Of a stretch of DNA of 64,000 nucleotides, positions 59,429 to 64,000 are shown piece after piece. Each line of letters begins with the position of its first letter. Position 1 is the first letter of the stretch. This stretch comes from Bacillota bacterium (GTDB lineage: Bacteria; Bacillota; UBA4882; UBA8346): assembly GCA_023402395.1 (NCBI GenBank), contig JAEYGI010000052.1:1-64000 (forward strand), read 5' to 3'. A program made the translations under genes and the position numbers. Below the pieces are notes generated by a model. That model had not been told where the DNA came from and made no database searches. It was given only the letters and a program-made list of their open reading frames with translations.

Positions 59429-59461
59429 AACGGGGGTTACTGGTTCACAGTATCCCCCGTT
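59429..59461 (-). terminator. Hairpin between the 178-aa gene and ymdB
   Basis: AACGGGGGTTACTG and CAGTATCCCCCGTT with a 5-nt loop, near-perfect over 14 bp. The minus-strand 3' side (TTTGTATAAAAA) is not a strong T tract, so it may be a processing or stability hairpin. Confidence 0.55.
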
Positions 59462-59551
59462 CTTTAGGATCTCGAAGCAAATGCCGTACGTCCGGTTCCA
59501 TTCCGGCTTGCCCCATTGAATAGCTTCACCGGCGGACGGCCGTGACGGCGA

Positions 59552-60088
59552 TTATTTATGAAGGTTGGCGCGGTTAAAGACAAGAACCCGGCCTTCCTCC
59601 CGAAATCCGATCAACCGTTTCTCCTGGTGCGAGTCTTTCAAATCTTCCAGCATGTGTTCGATCATCTCTTCCTGGAGCAGCACATCTTCCTCCTGAACCG
59701 CCTCATCCTGATCCAGAAGCAAGTTTCCGTCGAAGAACTGATGAACCAGTCCGATGATCAAGCCGATCTCTTCCTGGCTCAAGGAGTCGATATCCCGCAG
59801 TATCTCCAGAAAGGTCAAATTGTCGCAATTATTGTAAGTGATTTCGGTCTGCCCGTGTTTTCGTCCTTGCAGGTCGGAGATGGCGTTCAAACTCAAGGCC
59901 AGCCGTTCCCGAAAAGCCTCGAACTCTTCCCGGGTTAGCTCTTTGACCAAAACAAACGAAAACTGTAATGTCTTTTGGTCGGGGTCGAAACGGACCGTCC
60001 CGATTTCGGGATAGCGCACCAACAAAAATGCGATGAGACTCATGGAGTTGGAGAAGGACTCGCCTTCTTTCCAGAAGATGCCTTTCAT
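59552..60088 (-). CDS. Hypothetical protein between rny and ymdB
   Basis: The start at ATG 60088 follows GGGGGAGGAAAC, giving 178 residues. No family recognised. The first 85 residues look like a small alpha/beta domain (FSNSMSLIAFLLVRYPEIGT, LQFSFVLVKELTREEFEAF). The middle is helical (FLEILRDIDSLSQEEIGLII), and the C-terminal 60 residues are strongly acidic and glutamate-rich (DEAVQEEDVLLQEEMIEHML). It is soluble and cytoplasmic. It lies 65 bp after the rny stop and before ymdB, so a link to RNA turnover or second-messenger control is suggested by position only. Confidence 0.75.
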   Translation of the reverse strand: MKGIFWKEGESFSNSMSLIAFLLVRYPEIGTVRFDPDQKTLQFSFVLVKELTREEFEAFRERLALSLNAISDLQGRKHGQTEITYNNCDNLTFLEILRDIDSLSQEEIGLIIGLVHQFFDGNLLLDQDEAVQEEDVLLQEEMIEHMLEDLKDSHQEKRLIGFREEGRVLVFNRANLHK

Positions 60089-60153
60089 GTTTCCTCCCCC
60101 TTCCAGACCTTTGTGATTATTATAGAGAGTTGTCATGAAATTGGTGCTAGGCT

Positions 60154-61683
60154 CTATTTCGCGTAATCAACCGCCCGGGTTTCCCGAATCACGGTGACCT
60201 TGATCTGGCCCGGGTATTCCAGTTCGTCCTCAATCTTTTTGACAATCTCCCGGGCGACCCGGACCGCGTTCAAGTCATCGATCCGGTCCGGTTTCACCAT
60301 AATTCGGATCTCGCGGCCAGCCTGGATGGCGTAAGCCTTTTCGACTCCTTCGAATGAATCGGCGATCTTCTCCAGTTTCTCAAGCCGCTTGATATAGGTC
60401 TCCAGGGTCTCCCGGCGCGCGCCCGGCCTGGCGGCGGATACCGCGTCGCAAGCCTGCACCAGCACGGCCTCGACCGAAGCCGGCTCCACGTCGCCGTGAT
60501 GGGCGGCAATGGCGTTAACCACCAGATGACCTTCCCGGTATTTTTTGGCCAGGTCGGCTCCGATGGTGACATGCGGCCCTTCCACTTCGTGGTTGACCGC
60601 TTTTCCGATGTCGTGTAACAGTCCGGCCCGCTTGGCCAGAGTGATGTCTGCCCCCAGTTCGCTGGCCATCAATCCGCACAAATGGGCAACCTCAATGGAG
60701 TGGTTCAGCACATTCTGCCCGTAACTGGTACGGTATCGCAACCGTCCCAGCAGTTTAATCAATTCAAAGTGCAAGCCGTGAATCCCGGTTTCAAAGGTGG
60801 CGCGTTCGCCTTCTTCTTTGATGATGGCGTCCACTTCTTTTTGGGACTTCTCAACCATCTCTTCAATCCGGGCCGGATGAATCCGGCCGTCGGTAATTAA
60901 CTTTTCCAGGGCCAGTCGGGCCACTTCGCGCCGGATCGGATCAAATCCCGAGAGAATGACCGCTTCCGGAGTGTCGTCAATAATCAGATCAACGCCGGTC
61001 AAAGTCTCCAGCGCCCGGATGTTCCGGCCTTCACGGCCGATGATCCGGCCTTTCATTTCGTCATTCGGCAGCGCCACCACGGAAACGGTGGCTTCGGCCA
61101 CGTGATCGGCCGCGCAACGTTGAATAGCCAGGGAGATGATCTCCCGTGCCTTCCGATCCGATTCCTCTTTGGCTCTGGCCTCCAGATCGCGGATCTTCAT
61201 GGCAATCTCTTGCCCGATTTCCTCTTCTACGTCCTTCAAAAGCAGCGATTTGGCTTCTTCCGTCGATAACCCGGAGATTCGCTCCAGCTCGTGACGGTGT
61301 TTCTGATGAGTCTCCTGCAATTCATTCTTTAATCTTTCAATCTCTACTTCTTTTTTGGATAGGGATTCCTCTTTCTTCTCCAATACCTCGTATTTCCGAT
61401 CAATCGATTCCTCTTTTTGCAGCAAGCGTTTTTCCAACCGTTGAATATCGTTACGCCGCTCGCGGATTTCCCGTTCGAGCTCGTTTTTGACCTTTAAAGC
61501 CTCTTCCTTGGCTTCTAGCAAAGCTTCGCGCTTAATCGCCTCTACTTCGCGCCGGGCTTCTTCGGTAATTTTTCGTGCCTGCTCCTTGGCGTTCTCCACT
61601 TTGATCCGTCCGTAGATATAAGCGCCGGCAAGACCAAGGACGATACCGATAATGAGTGCTAAAAATGTTTGGATACCAATCAC
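60154..61683 (-). CDS. rny: Ribonuclease Y
   Basis: A 509-residue membrane-anchored endoribonuclease that starts mRNA decay. N-terminal transmembrane helix (FLALIIGIVLGLAGAYIYG), long charged coiled coil (about 28-160), KH domain (about 205-265; GRIIGREGRNIRALETLTGV), and HD domain (about 325-420; NVLNHSIEVAHLCGLMAS, AGLLHDIGKA with the HD pair). It ends RETRAVDYAK as in the family. The 5' leader of about 160 bp separates it from recX. The product acts at the membrane. Confidence 0.97.
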   Translation of the reverse strand: MIGIQTFLALIIGIVLGLAGAYIYGRIKVENAKEQARKITEEARREVEAIKREALLEAKEEALKVKNELEREIRERRNDIQRLEKRLLQKEESIDRKYEVLEKKEESLSKKEVEIERLKNELQETHQKHRHELERISGLSTEEAKSLLLKDVEEEIGQEIAMKIRDLEARAKEESDRKAREIISLAIQRCAADHVAEATVSVVALPNDEMKGRIIGREGRNIRALETLTGVDLIIDDTPEAVILSGFDPIRREVARLALEKLITDGRIHPARIEEMVEKSQKEVDAIIKEEGERATFETGIHGLHFELIKLLGRLRYRTSYGQNVLNHSIEVAHLCGLMASELGADITLAKRAGLLHDIGKAVNHEVEGPHVTIGADLAKKYREGHLVVNAIAAHHGDVEPASVEAVLVQACDAVSAARPGARRETLETYIKRLEKLEKIADSFEGVEKAYAIQAGREIRIMVKPDRIDDLNAVRVAREIVKKIEDELEYPGQIKVTVIRETRAVDYAK

Positions 61684-61776
61684 CTCCTATTAATTTGATA
61701 AAATCGTTAACAGACTTCAGAGGAAAGAAGCCTTAGACATGATCGGAAAATTTGGAGAAGTGAGGAAAAATAAATA

Positions 61777-61808
61777 CAAAACAAGCCGAGTAAGAACTCG
61801 GCTTTTGT
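61777..61808 (-). terminator. Terminator of recA-recX
   Basis: AAGCCGAG and CTCGGCTT with a 6-nt loop, flanked by AAAA and TGTTTTG, about 40 bp past recX on the minus strand. Confidence 0.88.
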
Positions 61809-61845
61809 TCTGTCCTCATTAGATCATTGTAAACACTTTTGGCAG

Positions 61846-62289
61846 TCATGTCAAGGGGGGAGATGGTTCCGGCAGGCACCGCCGCACCGCCTCTTCGGCA
61901 AATCCGGCCCGGATCAGCCGCTGATACTCCCTGGCCGGATCGCCCGGCTGGCCGGGCTTCCGTTTCAATAGGCGCCCGAGCATCGCCATTTCTTCTTCCA
62001 AAGGGTACTCAACGGCCAAAACTTCCGTCACGACCGCCGGGGTCAGTCCCTGATTCAGCAAATCATACTCCACGTACGCCCTGCTCTTCAGGCGTCCTTT
62101 CAATACCGCGACCCGGCCGGAAGCGAACTTCCGGTCATCGAGATAACCCCAGCCGGAGAGCCTCGCCAGGCATTCCTCAACCGCCTCCGGCTCCACTCCG
62201 GCCCGTTCCAGCCGGCCGCGCAGCTTCGCAGCGGAATATGGCTGCCGGCCGAGCCATTGCATGGCCATATCCAGCGCATTCCGTTCCAT
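61846..62289 (-). CDS. recX: RecX regulatory protein
   Basis: A 147-residue helical-repeat protein that modulates RecA filaments. RecX features: MAMQWLGRQPYSAAKLRGRL, LARLSGWGYLDDRKFA and YVEYDLLNQGLTPAVVTEVL, three tandem three-helix repeats. It lies 9 bp downstream of recA, so co-transcribed and SOS-controlled. Confidence 0.94.
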   Translation of the reverse strand: MERNALDMAMQWLGRQPYSAAKLRGRLERAGVEPEAVEECLARLSGWGYLDDRKFASGRVAVLKGRLKSRAYVEYDLLNQGLTPAVVTEVLAVEYPLEEEMAMLGRLLKRKPGQPGDPAREYQRLIRAGFAEEAVRRCLPEPSPPLT

Positions 62290-62298
62290 CGCGGCTCG

Positions 62299-63360
62299 TT
62301 ACTTCCCTTTGGCGGGAGCGGCCGGAGCCGCCGGAGCCGCCGGAGCCGCTTCTTTCTTGGGCTCATCCTCTTGAAGCAGGCCGGTCTCCACCCGGATCTT
62401 CTTTTCGATCTCGGCCAGCAGCGCCGGATCTTTCTTTAAAAATTCACGGGCTGCCTCGCGGCCTTGGCCGATCCGGTTCTCGCCGTAGGAGAACCAGGCG
62501 CCACTTTTGTTGACGATATTGCGGTCGACCGCCATATCCAGGATGCAGCCGGTTTTGGAGATGCCTTCACCGTAGATGATGTCAAATTCGCCCTCTTTAA
62601 ACGGAGGGGCCACTTTGTTCTTAACCACCTTGGCCTTGGTCCGGCTGCCGATGATCTCCGAGCCTTGTTTCAGCGTCTCCACCTTCCGGACTTCCAACCG
62701 CACCGTGGAGTAAAACTTCAGGGCCCGTCCGCCCGGGGTGGTCTCCGGATTGCCGAACATCACGCCTACTTTCTCACGAATCTGGTTGATAAAGATGGAC
62801 ACCGTATTCGACTTGCTGATTACGGCGGTCAGCTTCCGCAGCGCCTGGGACATCAGGCGGGCCTGCAATCCGACGTGGGCGTCGCCCATCTCACCCTCGA
62901 TCTCGGCCTGCGGCGTCAAGGCCGCCACCGAGTCGATGATGATCAAATCCACCGCGCCGCTCCGGATCAGGGCCTCGCAGATCTCCAGCGCCTGTTCGCC
63001 GGTATCCGGCTGGGAGATGAGGAGATTGTCGATATCCACGCCCAATTTTTTGGCGTACAGGGGATCCAGGGCGTGCTCAGCGTCGATGAAGGCGGCGATC
63101 CCGCCCAGTCGTTGCGCCTCGGCGGCCATATGCAGCGCGACCGTGGTTTTACCGGACGACTCCGGCCCGTAAATCTCAACGATTCTCCCCCGGGGAATCC
63201 CGCCTACGCCCAACGCCAGATCCAGCGTAAGCGCGCCGGTGGGGATAACTTCAATATTCATTTTGTCGGCGTGTTCGCCCATCTTCATGATGGACCCCTT
63301 GCCGAACTGTTTCTCGATCTGGAGCAGCGCCACTTCCAACGCCTTCTGCTTGTCAGACAT
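62299..63360 (-). CDS. recA: Recombinase RecA
   Basis: The start at ATG 63360 follows GGAGGGACTCGA, giving 353 residues. Walker A GPESSGKT, Walker B LIIIDSVAAL, loop L2 region FINQIREKVGVMFGNPETTP and the N-terminal IEKQFGKGSIMKMGE. The C-terminal tail is unusually Ala/Pro-rich (KKEAAPAAPAAPAAPAKGK) where other RecA tails are mainly acidic. It catalyses strand exchange and LexA cleavage. A LexA box overlaps its promoter; recX follows. Confidence 0.98.
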   Translation of the reverse strand: MSDKQKALEVALLQIEKQFGKGSIMKMGEHADKMNIEVIPTGALTLDLALGVGGIPRGRIVEIYGPESSGKTTVALHMAAEAQRLGGIAAFIDAEHALDPLYAKKLGVDIDNLLISQPDTGEQALEICEALIRSGAVDLIIIDSVAALTPQAEIEGEMGDAHVGLQARLMSQALRKLTAVISKSNTVSIFINQIREKVGVMFGNPETTPGGRALKFYSTVRLEVRKVETLKQGSEIIGSRTKAKVVKNKVAPPFKEGEFDIIYGEGISKTGCILDMAVDRNIVNKSGAWFSYGENRIGQGREAAREFLKKDPALLAEIEKKIRVETGLLQEDEPKKEAAPAAPAAPAAPAKGK

Positions 63361-63375
63361 TCGAGTCCCTCCTCC

Positions 63376-63422
63376 AAACATACGTTCTAATCCAGTATAT
63401 CAAATTAAGAAGATTAGTTCAA
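63376..63422 (-). promoter_or_regulatory. recA promoter with LexA (SOS) box
   Basis: On the minus strand TTGAAC (63417-63422), a 17-bp spacer and TATACT (63394-63399), then the box AGAACGTATGTTTG (63376-63389), which covers the start point. The core GAACGTATGTTTG is identical to that at the S51 peptidase promoter. Confidence 0.88.
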
Positions 63423-63446
63423 TGGTTCTTTGGGTGGTGATTTTCG

Positions 63447-63986
63447 CTAAAACCCAAACTGCCGCACCGTCTCGTAAACCGGTCCCCGCGGCTGAAGCTT
63501 GCTTTCGATCAGCGCGAACCCGCCGACCTCCATCAACCCCGGCGGCCGCAATTCGGGAAACGCCGCCGGCCGCGGCGTTTCGTCCTTGGCCCGGGCAATG
63601 GTCAGATGGGGTTTGAACGGTTTGGGCTCGGCCGGAAATCCGTAATCCTGGCAGGCGCTTTCAACCCTGCCGGCCAGTTCGGTCAGTTCAGCCGCGCCCG
63701 GTTCGGCGCCCAGCCATAAAATCCGGGCCGGGCCCCGCGGCGGAAAGGTTCCGCTCCGGCCCAGCCCCAAAGTGAACCGCCGGCAACCGGCGGCGGCCGC
63801 CTCCAGCCGTTCGCTTAACGCTCCAATCCGCTCCGGCGGCGTTTCCCCCAAAAAGCGCAGGGTAAAGTGAAGATTGGCCGGATCGGTCCACTTCCAACCC
63901 GCGCTGTCCTTGCCGAGCCTCGCTATCAGTTCCGCCGCCGCGGCGTTAAGTTCCGGCGTCAGCCAGACTCCGATGAACAGTCTCAT
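63447..63986 (-). CDS. thpR: RNA 2',3'-cyclic phosphodiesterase (2H family)
   Basis: A 179-residue 2H phosphoesterase. The two catalytic H-x-T/S-x motifs are HFTL (in NLHFTLRFLGE) and HLTI (in FKPHLTIARAK). MRLFIGVWLTPEL and the C-terminal ALIESKLQPRGPVYETVRQF match ThpR/LigT. It opens 2',3'-cyclic ends on RNA. It is upstream of recA on the same strand, about 90 bp away, separated by the recA promoter. The start near the window edge is complete. Confidence 0.93.
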   Translation of the reverse strand: MRLFIGVWLTPELNAAAAELIARLGKDSAGWKWTDPANLHFTLRFLGETPPERIGALSERLEAAAAGCRRFTLGLGRSGTFPPRGPARILWLGAEPGAAELTELAGRVESACQDYGFPAEPKPFKPHLTIARAKDETPRPAAFPELRPPGLMEVGGFALIESKLQPRGPVYETVRQFGF

Positions 63987-64000
63987 CTCGAACTCCGTAT

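Overview
The window looks like chromosomal DNA of an endospore-forming Bacillota that also has an outer membrane. Sporulation is indicated by spo0A (with the Spo0A effector domain), spoVS, a YjcZ-like micro-protein, and the Firmicute-type neighbourhoods rlmN-prpC-prkC-rsgA-rpe and thpR-recA-recX-rny-ymdB-spoVS. An outer membrane is indicated by a 5444-residue exported protein ending in an OmpA/Pal-type peptidoglycan-binding domain, preceded by a 938-residue beta-barrel protein with a C-terminal aromatic residue. A Limnochordia/Hydrogenispora-like diderm clostridial lineage would fit, but that placement is inference. Almost all genes are on the minus strand; the main exception is a plus-strand block at 36.9-42.5 kb, followed by one isolated plus-strand gene at 45.5 kb.

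Layout. 0-2.3 kb: decayed fragments, a MarC-family membrane protein, a 21-bp repeat cassette and a small secreted protein. 2.5-21.8 kb: the giant surface protein and its barrel partner. 22.3-27 kb: a two-component system (7TM histidine kinase; REC-PAS-PucR-type regulator) and a secreted protein. 27.3-29.3 kb: hisE-hisG, a decayed group II intron reverse transcriptase and a 29-aa YjcZ-like ORF. 29.5-37.8 kb: second repeat cassette, lysA with a TrmB-type regulator, a flavodoxin/ferredoxin fusion, a small EamA protein, kduD, an unrecognised 610-aa protein and a divergent AraC regulator. 37.9-42.6 kb: an AT-richer operon for a polar amino-acid-type ABC importer plus a UroD/MtaA-family protein. 42.6-49.1 kb: accessory DNA with tiny ORFs, hairpin elements, direct repeats, a third repeat cassette, an S51 peptidase with a LexA-box promoter, a pectate-lyase-fold protein and orphan genes. 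49.1-57.8 kb: signalling and housekeeping (PNPOx-like, IreB, CheX, rpe, rsgA, prkC, prpC, FHA, rlmN, spo0A, GNAT). 58-64 kb: spoVS, ymdB, an unknown gene, rny, recX, recA, thpR.

How they work together. PrkC, its phosphatase PrpC, a phosphothreonine-reading FHA protein and the kinase substrate IreB lie within 6 kb and probably form one signalling unit. recA and the S51 peptidase share the same LexA-box core, so both are probably in the SOS regulon. spo0A has a sigma-H-type promoter overlapping an 0A box. The least explained material is a set of three dispersed cassettes of 21-bp units and two families of nested hairpins (A and B), which lie near each other in the same accessory stretches and at gene 3' ends.
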